From Porphyridium purpureum (lineage: Eukaryota > Rhodophyta > Bangiophyceae > Porphyridiales > Porphyridiaceae): DNA of 64,000 bases. The DNA lies in contig VRMN01000001.1 of the NCBI GenBank assembly GCA_008690995.1, forward strand, positions 868,001-932,000. The letters are read 5' to 3'. The notes beneath the pieces were generated by a model. That model saw only the letters and a list, made by a program, of their open reading frames with translations, was not told where the DNA came from and did not search any database. A program made the translations under genes and the position numbers. The first letter of the stretch is position 1; each line of letters opens with the position of its first letter. Of this stretch, positions 19,461 to 28,816 are shown in pieces.

Positions 19461-21512
19461 ATGGATGGGAGTCTCGGAGTGTCGTGGCAGCACGCGTGGT
19501 GTGACGGGTGTGAGAGCGTCCGTGAAGAGATGATGGCCGGGTTTGTGGGGACATGGTCTGTTGCGCGGGACTGCGCGCCGCGCCAGACGCTTCGTGTCTC
19601 GAGAATCAGCGTTGGTGGTCGTGGTGTTGCGCGACGAGGCGACGCGCATCGCCCGGCCGGGCCCGTGGAAGTGTCGCGCGCTGTGCGAAAGCATGTCATG
19701 AGCGCAGCTGGCACGCCAGGAGGCTCGCATTTGGCGTCTCCCGCGCAGCTCGCAGATGTTGTCGTGGTTGGTGCGGGTATCCACGGACTCGCCTGCGCGG
19801 TCGAGCTCGCACGGAGGGGCGCCGTCGTGACGGTGCTGAGCAGGGAATTGGCCGAATCGGCCACCCGCGCCGCGGCAGGAATGTTGGCGCCGCAGTCCGA
19901 GCAGATTGAGCAAGGCCCTTTACTTGACCTGTGCCTGCGCTCGCGTGATATGTACGCCGATTGGGTCCGGATGGTGAGCGCCTTGGCAGACGGCACGCCC
20001 GTTGATTACACCGCTCACGCAGATTTTCTGGTTCCCGTGATGCGCTCACTCAATGAGGAGCTCCAGCGTGAGTACTCGCCACCATTGTCGGCGGGCCCCA
20101 GCTCATTTCTTTCATCCCGGAGTGCCGTGCAGGCGGTCGACCCAGCGCTGTGCGGCCAAGACGTGCTCGGCGGATGGTGGTTTCCCACCGACGGGAAAGT
20201 TGACAACGTACAGCTACATGCAGCACTGTTGAATGCCGCTGAGCGACTAGGCGTTCGTGTCGTGCATGGCGCACATGTGGCCAGCCTGAGCATTGCCTCG
20301 TCGCCGCTCGCTCGCTTTCGCAAGTCGTCCCGAAACTCCCAAGTGGCACGCGGGGTTCTGACAACTGCGGGTGAGCTGTACATAGCGGATCATGTGCTGA
20401 TCACAAACGGAAGCTGGGCACGCTCCTTACTGGCAGTACCGGTGCGTCCGCTGAAGGGTCAAATGCTTTCGCTCGATCCTCCGCTTTCCTCCTCGGCCGC
20501 CGCACGCTCACCCGCACTCCGCAGCGTAGTGTTTGGGCCTGGCTCGTACTTGGTACCTCGACAAGATGGTCGAATCATTGTGGGGGCGACAGTGGAAGAT
20601 ATTGGCTTTGATGTGTCTGTCACGGCATCGGGAATCCACAAGTTGCTGGACACTGCCATTCGCATGGTCCCGTCGCTTGGTGACTACCAGCTCGGCAAAA
20701 CGTGGAGTGGATATCGGCCAACGACACCAGATCTTATGCCGATTTTGGGATCTGTACCGCACTATGAGAATGTAACCATAGCAACGGGCCATCACCGCAA
20801 CGGTATTCTGCTCGCTCCGATTACGGCGCAAATCATTGCCGATCAGATCATCATGGGCAAGCAGAGCTCGGAGGATCTGGACGCTCTACTTCAGGCTTTC
20901 CAGAGCGACCGATTCACAAATCATCCGGACTCGGTATCGCCGGGCAACTGGAAGGACCGGTTTTACAGTTCGCGCGCCAATGCTTTTTCAAAGGACTCGA
21001 CCCCGGCTCCGCTTGCGTCAAGCTCAAAAGTAGACACAATGACTAGCGCTACCCCGCAGGCAAAAGTCATGATGTGGCACATTCAAGAGGACGGCACCGA
21101 GGTTCCAGTCGAATACAAGAAACCGCCGCCTGCCTTGAGCGGAGATTATGGCGACACTAGCCCTGACCCGAACGATACAGAAGCAGCGCATGCGACCTCT
21201 GGCCGCCAACAAGGAAAGGTCTACAGTTCTGCCGAAGGCGACTCTGTCGAGTATGTGACTTCGGTTCCGAAACGTAATGGAGTTCATCGGCCGGGAAATA
21301 GCAACGATGCGTACGAGGATGTTATGCAGTTCCGCGGTGCGTCGGACAAGCAGCAGCGGATGTCAGAGGCGCTGGCAAAGAATCGATCATTTGGAAATAC
21401 AACAGGGAAACCAGGCTCGTCCGTGAGCAAAGAAGAGTGGGAGCATTTTGACAGGGTGTACGAGGAGACGATGCGCGATGCTAATAGTTTTCTGGACGGA
21501 ATCAGCTTTTGA
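19461..21512 (+). CDS. thiO: Glycine oxidase-like flavoenzyme ThiO with C-terminal extension
   Basis: 683 residues. A basic N-terminus of about 80-95 residues is consistent with a plastid transit peptide; an alternative start is the MM pair at 19530/19533. The FAD motif DVVVVGAGIHGLACAVELAR is at residues 99-118, then ESATRAAAGMLAPQSE. The C-terminal flavin-binding block includes GATVEDIGFD, WSGYRPTTPDLMPILGSVPH and ATGHHRNGILLAPITAQIIA, as in ThiO. ThiO oxidises glycine to iminoacetate for the thiazole ring of thiamine; ThiG, which uses it, is typically plastid-encoded in red algae (family knowledge). From about residue 485 a 200-residue polar extension has no recognised domain. It contains VMMWHIQEDGTEVPVEYKKP and ends EETMRDANSFLDGISF. 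Confidence 0.85.
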   Translation: MDGSLGVSWQHAWCDGCESVREEMMAGFVGTWSVARDCAPRQTLRVSRISVGGRGVARRGDAHRPAGPVEVSRAVRKHVMSAAGTPGGSHLASPAQLADVVVVGAGIHGLACAVELARRGAVVTVLSRELAESATRAAAGMLAPQSEQIEQGPLLDLCLRSRDMYADWVRMVSALADGTPVDYTAHADFLVPVMRSLNEELQREYSPPLSAGPSSFLSSRSAVQAVDPALCGQDVLGGWWFPTDGKVDNVQLHAALLNAAERLGVRVVHGAHVASLSIASSPLARFRKSSRNSQVARGVLTTAGELYIADHVLITNGSWARSLLAVPVRPLKGQMLSLDPPLSSSAAARSPALRSVVFGPGSYLVPRQDGRIIVGATVEDIGFDVSVTASGIHKLLDTAIRMVPSLGDYQLGKTWSGYRPTTPDLMPILGSVPHYENVTIATGHHRNGILLAPITAQIIADQIIMGKQSSEDLDALLQAFQSDRFTNHPDSVSPGNWKDRFYSSRANAFSKDSTPAPLASSSKVDTMTSATPQAKVMMWHIQEDGTEVPVEYKKPPPALSGDYGDTSPDPNDTEAAHATSGRQQGKVYSSAEGDSVEYVTSVPKRNGVHRPGNSNDAYEDVMQFRGASDKQQRMSEALAKNRSFGNTTGKPGSSVSKEEWEHFDRVYEETMRDANSFLDGISF

Positions 21513-22161
21513 CGATGAGTCGGTAACTGTGGCCTACATGCCCAGGCATAAGGCATAAATCGTTGTACAAGCTTGAAGGTAGTCAGCAGCATCTTCATTG
21601 CAAGCCTTTGAAGAAAACAAGAAGCTAAGAGGAACTCCTGTGAACGCCGAAAACAAAGTAGATGAGAGCATGGTGAAGCTGGAAACTAGGTGCGGGTGTA
21701 GATTGCTCCCATGCAGTGACGGAAGCGATTGCATGGCTTGTGTTGCGGTTTACACTGATCGGCCGTGCCTTTTCAGAAATTCGGGACAATATTTGCGAAC
21801 GGAGCTGCAGAGCATGTGCTGCTTCGCGCCTTCTTCTGGAATTGTTTTCTTCTCTCTGTCGTGCAGGACATTTCCGGTCCGCGGCGAAGCTGTGGCAACA
21901 GTGTTCGTATCAGAGCGAAAACATTTAACCAGTGCAAGTAAAGGGTGCTGCAAAAGCGATATGAAAGCACCGCGTCGATCTCCAGATCAAACCGCGTTTC
22001 ACTTTAATCAAGATTTCCGTCAGCCCTGCATTTTCCATCCCAAAATACATTCCGATACAAAGCCTCCGTGGCTTCATCCTGGACATCCACGGCGGTCGGG
22101 CGTCACGCAGATCTCTATAATCAGCGCGGTGCGGGAGATGCTCGCGATTGCAGTCTCAACT
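21513..22161. other. Convergent spacer between ThiO and LepA
   Basis: About 650 bases between two 3' ends. A plus-strand frame of 201 codons (21598-22203) starts only at TTG and runs into the LepA 3' end. Its first 30 residues look protein-like but the rest is Cys/Ser-rich and unconvincing, so it was not called as a gene. Confidence 0.4.
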
Positions 22162-24246
22162 TCAAGAATCCCCATTGATGTTCACGATGGCAAGGAAAGC
22201 TGAGCTCGGCACCTCAACTTTACCCACGGCCTTCATGCGCTTCTTCCCTTCCGCTTGCTTCTTGAGCAATTTCTTCTTTCGGCTGATATCACCACCGTAG
22301 CATTTCGCAGTGACATCTTTTCTCAATGCACTAATCCGCTCCGACGCGATACTCTTTGTACCAATCACGGCCTGTATGACGATCTGGAAGTTTGCCCGCG
22401 GGATAATTTCCTTGAGCTTCTTCACATATTCCTTGCCGACAGAATATGCCTTGTCCCTGTGAACGATACACGTCAGTGCATCGAGCGGGTCGCCAGCTAC
22501 ATTAATATCGAGCCGAACCAAGTCGCTCTCTCTGTACCCAATCCAGTCGTACTCCATCGATGCGTATCCTTTTGAACGACTCTTCAGCGCGTCAAAAAAG
22601 TTACCTACCATTTCCGCCAGCGGCATTTCGTACACCAGTGTGGTGCGCCCTTGCACAAGATAGCGCATATCTTTGAACTCACCACGACGCGACACCGCAA
22701 GTTCCATCAGAGGCCCGACATACTCTTCTGGCGTTATGATGTCCAGCTTAACGTAAGGCTCCTCGATGCACTTTCGCAAGGTCGGGTCCGGGAGCTGGCT
22801 CGGATTGTCAAGCATATAGGGTTCGCCTTTTGTCGGAGTGACGCGGTATACAACCGACGGCGCTGTTGTAATGAGCTCGAGGTTGTACTCCCGTTCCAAT
22901 CGTTCCTGTACCACATCCATGTGCAACATGCCCAGGAAGCCACAGCGGAAACCAAAGCCCATGGCCGACGATGATTCCGCTTCGAAGGACAGCGCCGCGT
23001 CGTTCAGCTTGAACTTTTCCAACGCTACCTTGAGATCATTGAAATCATCGGCCGACACTGGAAAGAGGCCCGCAAACACCATGGGCTTCGCCTTCTGGTA
23101 ACCTGGAAGTGGCTTCTCCGCGCGCCGCTTCGCCAGCGTGATCGTGTCTCCCACGCGAGCGTCCTCCACCGACTTGATGCTCGCAAACAGGTACCCTACT
23201 TCTCCGGCACTAAGCACGTCCACTGGCTTGTGCTTTGGCATCAAAACGCCGACTTCGTCCGTGTCAAACTCGGCCTCTGAGTTCATAAAGCGCACCTTAT
23301 CGCCCGGCCTCAGCTCGCCTTCCATCACTCGAAATAGCACCACGACGCCCTTGTACGGGTCGTAGTACGAGTCAAAAATCAAGGCACGCAGTGGCTTCTT
23401 GTGTGCGTCGGCCGACGGTGGCGGGACTGTGGCCACAATGCTCTCAAGAATCTCATCGATGCCAATGCCAGCCTTGGCGGACGCAAGGATACCCCCGGAG
23501 CAATCTAGCCCAATCACCTCTTCGACCTCGCGCATTACACGCTCCGGTTCGGCGCCCGGCAAGTCAATCTTGTTAAAAACGGGAATGATTTCGAGGTTGT
23601 TTTCGAGCGCAAGGTACACATTGGCCAAGGTCTGCGCTTCAATGCCCTGCGAGGCATCTACGACTAGAAGTGCACCTTCGCAGGCCATAAGCGAGCGCGA
23701 CACTTCGTACGAAAAATCTACGTGTCCCGGCGTGTCAATCAAGTTGAGAATATAGTCTAACCCGTCCTTCGCGCGATAGAGCATGCGCGCGGCCTGCAGC
23801 TTGATGGTGATGCCGCGCTCCCGTTCAATATCCATGTTATCCAGAAACTGCTGCTTCATGTCGCGCGAAGCGACGGTACCTGTGGCTTGGAGCAACCTAT
23901 CAGCCAGCGTCGACTTGCCATGATCGATGTGAGCAATGATCGAGAAATTCCGAATACGCTCCGGAGGGACTTTGACGAGGTGCCTGGTCGCGTCATCGAT
24001 ATGCGGCTCCGCAGTGTCCGCTGCCGCCTTGGCATTCTTCTCGGACAGGACCATATCCATCCTGCGCGCGCTCGCCAAGCATCTCACCGACCTGCGGGCG
24101 ACTGCGCGCGAATTCGCAAACGCACCATCCGCCGCGCCCAATTCACGCGGCGGCGCGGCGCACTTCCGCAGCGAACACCGCCGCACTAGACTCTCGCCAT
24201 CGGAGACTGCTTGCCGACCTCCTCCTGCATACACGTATGCGACCAT
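22162..24246 (-). CDS. lepA: Plastid elongation factor 4 (LepA)
   Basis: 694 residues from the first ATG (24246); the frame extends 11 codons further only from TTG. About 95 N-terminal residues, Arg/Ala/Ser-rich, form a transit peptide. The GTPase domain follows: P-loop [15 protein letters not shown] at about 105, switch text [21 protein letters not shown]3 DTPGH, and G4 [13 protein letters not shown]. The LepA-specific C-terminus is intact ([40 protein letters not shown]). LepA back-translocates stalled ribosomes. The text is closest in style to cyanobacterial LepA, supporting plastid rather than mitochondrial (Guf1) function. Upstream are a palindromic GTACAG element and a CGTC-repeat tract. 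Confidence 0.95.
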   Translation of the reverse strand: MVAYVYAGGGRQAVSDGESLVRRCSLRKCAAPPRELGAADGAFANSRAVARRSVRCLASARRMDMVLSEKNAKAAADTAEPHIDDATRHLVKVPPERIRNFSIIAHIDHGKSTLADRLLQATGTVASRDMKQQFLDNMDIERERGITIKLQAARMLYRAKDGLDYILNLIDTPGHVDFSYEVSRSLMACEGALLVVDASQGIEAQTLANVYLALENNLEIIPVFNKIDLPGAEPERVMREVEEVIGLDCSGGILASAKAGIGIDEILESIVATVPPPSADAHKKPLRALIFDSYYDPYKGVVVLFRVMEGELRPGDKVRFMNSEAEFDTDEVGVLMPKHKPVDVLSAGEVGYLFASIKSVEDARVGDTITLAKRRAEKPLPGYQKAKPMVFAGLFPVSADDFNDLKVALEKFKLNDAALSFEAESSSAMGFGFRCGFLGMLHMDVVQERLEREYNLELITTAPSVVYRVTPTKGEPYMLDNPSQLPDPTLRKCIEEPYVKLDIITPEEYVGPLMELAVSRRGEFKDMRYLVQGRTTLVYEMPLAEMVGNFFDALKSRSKGYASMEYDWIGYRESDLVRLDINVAGDPLDALTCIVHRDKAYSVGKEYVKKLKEIIPRANFQIVIQAVIGTKSIASERISALRKDVTAKCYGGDISRKKKLLKKQAEGKKRMKAVGKVEVPSSAFLAIVNINGDS

Positions 24247-24390
24247 TCCACCCGTCTCCCCAGGACGCGCTGCCTTCAATCAACTCAGGCCCACCCGCAA
24301 CCCACCCATAAATAGGCCACGCAGCCGCTCCAGCCCAATTCGGAGCTCGCCAACTTTCCAAGCTGGCCGTCCGCCCGCCCTTCGACCGAG

Positions 24391-24407
24391 GTACAGTACT
24401 GTACTTA
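24391..24407 (-). promoter_or_regulatory. Palindromic GTACAGTACTGTAC upstream of LepA
   Basis: A perfect 14-base palindrome (24392-24405) made of two inverted, overlapping GTACAG elements, about 145 bases before the LepA start. It fits a dimer-binding site (inference). Confidence 0.5.
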
Positions 24408-24433
24408 TGTTCGCAAAGCACACGGGTCCAGTG

Positions 24434-24472
24434 CGTCCGTCCGTCCGTCCGTCCGTCCGTCTGTTTGTTTGT
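24434..24472. repeat. CGTC tetranucleotide repeat followed by TGTT repeat
   Basis: About seven CGTC units followed by several TGTT units, 190-225 bases before the LepA start. It is similar in composition and gene-relative orientation to the tract before ThiO at 19382-19409. Confidence 0.8.
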
Positions 24473-24903
24473 GGAGGACGTTTGCTGCAAACGCATCCTG
24501 AAGCGCGGGACGGGACGCGTGCCGCACGTGAGAGGATGGCGGCAGTGGCGGATGGGTGTGAGATAGTTTTGCGTACGAGCGTGTCTGTCTTTGTATGGGC
24601 ACACTAGACATCCTCACAATTCCGTTCGAACTTTCAAATTTTAAGCTTTCCTTGTGCCGTTCATGCATGCTGTCCAGCAAGCACGACGAGAGATTGAAAC
24701 ATTAAACTTGTGCGCCTCTTGTGGCACTGGGTGGCAGACTCCGCCCTACCGCAGAAACGCACTGAAATCGTCACCATACACGCGCCGGCACGGCATTGCA
24801 GGGCCATGAAAAACATACCCGGATGCCGCAAACCATCGCTTTCGTGAACGAGCCTTTTAAATCCACATGCATGAAGCGAAATTTCCTTCGGACAAGTCTG
24901 ATT

Positions 24904-26367
24904 CTACCTTGAGCCCGGCTTGGGCGCAGAGAGATCGAGTGCCTTCCCAAAAATGCGCTGGTAGACGTCGCACACGTCATCGACGGCCGTTTCAAAATGA
25001 GTCGTCGCATCATACGAGCGAGTAATAAAGCATTGATCAGCCTGGCCCGAACTCGCAGGCTCGTACATATCATCCACTGCCAAGAACGAATCAATTATTG
25101 GCCCCAGCAGGTCCAGTCCGGGCTTCAGCTCAGAGGCAGGATCATCTGTCTCCACAGTGGTGGAGACCAGCGCAATGTACTTACCCTCAGGAGCAACCTT
25201 GTGCGCGCTCGACAACACCAACACATAAATATCGCTCTTGCGATTTGTTTTCGTTTGCCTGGCTGGAATTATAATTTGGCAAGAATTCGAGTCACGCGTA
25301 TTGGCCGGCGGTGAGGACAATACGCAGTAGCACCGCACAACTTTGCCTTTCTTCTGTACCTTATCGGGGAAGTATGAATGATCTCCGACCACAAACTTGC
25401 ACTTGGCGGCCTGGTTGCCCGCACGCACCCCACACGCCTTTCCCTCGCTGTCATAGAGAACGCTATCAATAGCAGCTCCAAGCATAAATGTCCCTCCATG
25501 GACCGCAGACAAGCGTGCAAATGACTGCGGCAGCTCGCCCAGCCCATACAGAGGGTACAAGTACGGAGACTTTCCGTATCGCGCAAGCGAGTCAGCATAA
25601 TGCTTAATCTTCTGCACGGTCTCCAGAGCCGGCTGCTCAATATAGCTCTCATCTCGCCACAACGCAAGCGAGTGACCGATGAACTCGATCGTGTCCTTTT
25701 GAAGTCCAAAATACTTGTAGATCTCTCCCATCGTCACTTTGCGAATGTCGCGCTTTTGCCAAGTGGATTCATCCTCGAGATCGTAAAAATGGACCCACGA
25801 GAAGAACTGTCGGCAACGATTCTTCTCAAGCAGACCCATGAGTCCGGATGTCATGGCTTCAGAAGGAGTCACAGGAACTTTGTGCGGGCGCGAGCCGCTG
25901 AAAACGAACGAGCCATCCACAAGCTTGAAGTCCAAATACTTTGCCACGTCGCAGTAGATAAGCATGTTGACCATATTACCAGACGCCATGATAAACTTCG
26001 GAACCAGATCAACGTTGTAATCGCGCGACTTGCCGAACACGCTTTCTGGCGGATCAACTTGGACGCCTTTGAACTTTTCGAACAGCTGCTTCAGGTTCAG
26101 CGACGCCGACAATCCGCCGTAGTACTGGTTCCGGTCCACATTGAGCACTTTGAGCCCTGAGACGGAGAGCAAGCCGCTCATGATGCACTCGGTCAAGCCC
26201 GTTCCCAGCACGACGGCGTCGTACTCGCCGTCAGCCAACGGCTCGTAGCGGTCGCTCCCGATCGTGACGCCAGCGAACGCCTCCTCCAGGGAATCCCCCA
26301 GCGCGCCTTCCATGCCCTGCGGAGCAAGCGCCACTTCCGGCACGGCGTCAGCTTCCATATCGCCCAT
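24904..26367 (-). CDS. GDI: Rab GDP dissociation inhibitor (GDI)
   Basis: 487 residues from the ATG at 26367; MRM (26373) and MDGL (26385) are equally possible starts. The Rab-binding and FAD-like fold begins near residue 48 with EYDAVVLGTGLTECIMSGLL, KVLNVDRNQYYGG and SASLNLKQLFEKF, the first GDI conserved region. Later blocks include GLGELPQSFARLSAVHGGTF and SYDATTHFETAVDDVCDVYQ. GDI extracts prenylated GDP-Rab from membranes and holds it in the cytosol. The protein is about 40 residues longer than animal or plant GDI, because of an acidic/Ala-rich N-terminal extension (MGDMEADAVPEVALAPQGME onwards) of unknown role. CDS uninterrupted. Confidence 0.95.
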   Translation of the reverse strand: MGDMEADAVPEVALAPQGMEGALGDSLEEAFAGVTIGSDRYEPLADGEYDAVVLGTGLTECIMSGLLSVSGLKVLNVDRNQYYGGLSASLNLKQLFEKFKGVQVDPPESVFGKSRDYNVDLVPKFIMASGNMVNMLIYCDVAKYLDFKLVDGSFVFSGSRPHKVPVTPSEAMTSGLMGLLEKNRCRQFFSWVHFYDLEDESTWQKRDIRKVTMGEIYKYFGLQKDTIEFIGHSLALWRDESYIEQPALETVQKIKHYADSLARYGKSPYLYPLYGLGELPQSFARLSAVHGGTFMLGAAIDSVLYDSEGKACGVRAGNQAAKCKFVVGDHSYFPDKVQKKGKVVRCYCVLSSPPANTRDSNSCQIIIPARQTKTNRKSDIYVLVLSSAHKVAPEGKYIALVSTTVETDDPASELKPGLDLLGPIIDSFLAVDDMYEPASSGQADQCFITRSYDATTHFETAVDDVCDVYQRIFGKALDLSAPKPGSR

Positions 26368-26594
26368 TCTCATCAGCCCATCCATCCAAGCGCCGCAAAA
26401 GAAGTGCTCGCCGCGTGCTTGAGACTGCCGGTCGTGGCAACGCACCCACTGACACGCCGTTTTCAAACACGGCCAGCATGCGGTGGCGTGAGTGAACAAA
26501 GGGCTTAGGATAATACTGCTTATGTTGCACTGGGTTGTGTTTGATTTACGTAGAACAGCGGGCGCGATTAGAGACATACAGACACGATCGCCGA

Positions 26595-28310
26595 CTACAG
26601 CACGCCTGTATCGTGCAGACTTTGCTTCATCGCCTTCTTATAAATGTCCCGCCAAAGGCCATCGGCATCGAGCACAAGCTCCCGGACAAAGGATAAGATC
26701 TCGTACTGCCGCTGACGGCTCGCGATATTGGGCTCGCCGATCTGCTCAAGCATATCGCCGAGTTTCATTCGCAGCTCGCCGTGCTCACTGATTAGCATCT
26801 CCAGCTTGTCGTCCATTTCCAAATCTTCAATCGCATCAGACAGCTCGTGTTCGTAGGGCTGCTCGACTTCACCCTCGTGGGTTTCGCGCAGGTATTGCTC
26901 GATGCGCGTGGGATTGTTCGCGTTTCGCAACACATCCACAACCACATTCGTGCTGTCTCGGAAATCGACTAGAGCCGCGTCAAGTTCGTCCAAGTGTATC
27001 GTGGTCGCCAACTCATTGCATAGGCGCGGCATGTCCTCTGCGATCGGAAACACTTCTGGGCACTTTTTCAGCAGCCCATTCACGAGCGTGTGGAGCAATG
27101 AAGGGAACTTCCCGTCCGGATGCAGAGTATGCTTCAAGGTGGGCAAGATATCGAGCTGAAAACTGGAAATTGTGTTGTCCTTCTCGACATACCGTGCCAA
27201 GCTGATCATGATAACAAGCACCTTGCGAAAACGCTCCGAGAAAAGAATTTCCGAAGCCATGACCTCGTAAGCTTTCATGATTCCACGGTAGCGTCTGAAA
27301 TCCGAATCGAACGCGCAGCGGAACATTTCAGCCACTATTCTGTCGTACGATCGCGAAAAGAAGACGTCCATATCAATGACACAGTCAAAGTTTCCCGGGT
27401 CTTGGTCGCACTCCTTGACAACTTGCCACATAAAGCGCGCAAACGCAGCGTCTGCAGCGGTGACCGAATCCTGCGCGGCGCTTTTGCTCTCCTCGCGGCA
27501 TAAGGCGAGCTCTGGTGTTCCTACGCGCAGCCGGCGCAATAGTTTTTCTCTACGCAAGGCTGCAATGAGATCGTCCGGTCCCTCCGGCAAAACGGCGAGC
27601 ACAGCCTCGAGTAATTTTCGGTCGCCCCGTGCGACCGACGGCTGCAAGCACAGCAAGACGAAGCGAGCCGGTTTGAGATGAAATGTTTTGATCAGCTCCT
27701 GTCTTAGCGCATGCAGCTCCCGTGCTGCTTCGTCATCTACACTGCATTGGCGCGACCCCGCGCGACGCACCTCAGTCGTCCGCCCGCCGAGCCGCGTGTC
27801 CGCAGGCGAGCCATTGTCGAGGCCGGGTGACTTGTCGGCAAGCGATTCAAGCATCGCGCCCATCGCCAGCGCCTGCTCCACGGCCGCTGCGTTTCCGTCT
27901 AGTCGCTTTGAGCTCGCAACACCATCGCCCTTGTCATAGCTGAATTCGGAGCGATTGCTCTGGTTCCTGCCATCCTTGCGCTTCAACGCGCCGCTGGTTT
28001 TGCGCGGCTGTGTCGCCGAGCTGTCCGTCGGGAAGAAGCAGGCAACAAAGCCAAAGTCCAGCTCGACATCCTGCTCTTCTAGTGTTGTTGGGTCTTCTAG
28101 AAACGCCTGCAGTTCATCCTCCCATTGTTCCAGGATGAGGCGGTCGTCTTCGAAACACAGGTCGTCGCGTGCCAACAGGAAGCCGTGTGCGTTTAGCGGG
28201 TCCGCCGCTAGGTCCACGACCCAATCCCGAATGCCCAGCGCCATACACTTGCTCACCAGCGCTTGGGCCTCATCCTCAGGCTTCTCATCCTCCGGCGCCA
28301 TCGTCACCAT
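26595..28310 (-). CDS. Divergent formin homology 2 (FH2) domain protein
   Basis: 571 residues from the first true ATG (28310); the frame continues upstream only from GTG. The N-terminal 130 residues are acidic and unrecognised (LILEQWEDELQAFLEDP). From about residue 215 the text follows an FH2 fold. It shows a lasso/knob-like helical region (LRQELIKTFHLKPARFVLLC), a post region (EILFSERFRKVLVIMISLAR), and the FH2 signature pattern SSFQLDILPTLKHTLHPDGK, FPSLLHTLVNGLLKK, then FPIAEDMPRLCNELA. The canonical GNxMN asparagines are replaced (LARYVEKDN). No Pro-rich FH1 segment is visible before the domain, so profilin-actin delivery seems unlikely. Role in actin assembly is inferred only. Confidence 0.55.
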   Translation of the reverse strand: MVTMAPEDEKPEDEAQALVSKCMALGIRDWVVDLAADPLNAHGFLLARDDLCFEDDRLILEQWEDELQAFLEDPTTLEEQDVELDFGFVACFFPTDSSATQPRKTSGALKRKDGRNQSNRSEFSYDKGDGVASSKRLDGNAAAVEQALAMGAMLESLADKSPGLDNGSPADTRLGGRTTEVRRAGSRQCSVDDEAARELHALRQELIKTFHLKPARFVLLCLQPSVARGDRKLLEAVLAVLPEGPDDLIAALRREKLLRRLRVGTPELALCREESKSAAQDSVTAADAAFARFMWQVVKECDQDPGNFDCVIDMDVFFSRSYDRIVAEMFRCAFDSDFRRYRGIMKAYEVMASEILFSERFRKVLVIMISLARYVEKDNTISSFQLDILPTLKHTLHPDGKFPSLLHTLVNGLLKKCPEVFPIAEDMPRLCNELATTIHLDELDAALVDFRDSTNVVVDVLRNANNPTRIEQYLRETHEGEVEQPYEHELSDAIEDLEMDDKLEMLISEHGELRMKLGDMLEQIGEPNIASRQRQYEILSFVRELVLDADGLWRDIYKKAMKQSLHDTGVL

Positions 28311-28816
28311 ACCACGCTTCGGCGCCCACGTCCTCGTCCATAACACGCACACGCGTTCGCCTCATCCCACCTTTGGGCCCCCCTCTTCTCACCCCAGAGA
28401 GAACGAGCCGAATGGAAATTAAAAAGCGTGTTAATAAACAATTATTATGTAAACCGGATGACAACTGAGATCTTCTATAAAAGCGGATGTATTTTCAAAG
28501 AAGAAAAGAGTTGGACAGATTGTTAAAGAAAGGATTAAAAATAAAATAGAAAACGGAAAATAGAAAATGGAAGCACGTCAACGTCGACAGCGGAAGCGGG
28601 AGAGGGGTTAGTTTAGGCGCAGAGTGCGTGTGGGTTGGGGAAGGGAGGGCACACAGCGATGCACGCGTGGAGCCGAGACATAGCGCGGACACTGCACTTC
28701 ACTGCTCGTTGCGTCAGACCGAGGCATGGCTGAGAATTCATAGCATTGCGCTGCGAAACGTTGCTTGCAAGGCGCTGGGCGCGTGCCACAATCGGAAAAC
28801 GCCTGGCGGGGAAAAG
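28311..28816. promoter_or_regulatory. AT-rich divergent region between FH2 protein and VPS13
   Basis: About 500 bases, markedly AT-rich between about 28420 and 28570 in otherwise GC-rich DNA, typical of the bidirectional promoters in this window. No GTACAG element was seen. No gene is visible apart from a GTG-led extension of the VPS13 frame. Confidence 0.45.

Noticed and set aside
21598-22203. Plus-strand frame of 201 codons
   Set aside because: TTG start only; it overlaps the 3' end of LepA; low-quality Cys/Ser-rich text.
24143-24607. Frames on both strands across the LepA leader
   Set aside because: They read through the CGTC repeat tract and give repetitive Val-Arg-Pro-Ser text.
28628-28816. 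63-residue N-terminal extension of VPS13
   Set aside because: It begins with GTG and has no ATG; the chorein domain starts exactly at the ATG 28817.
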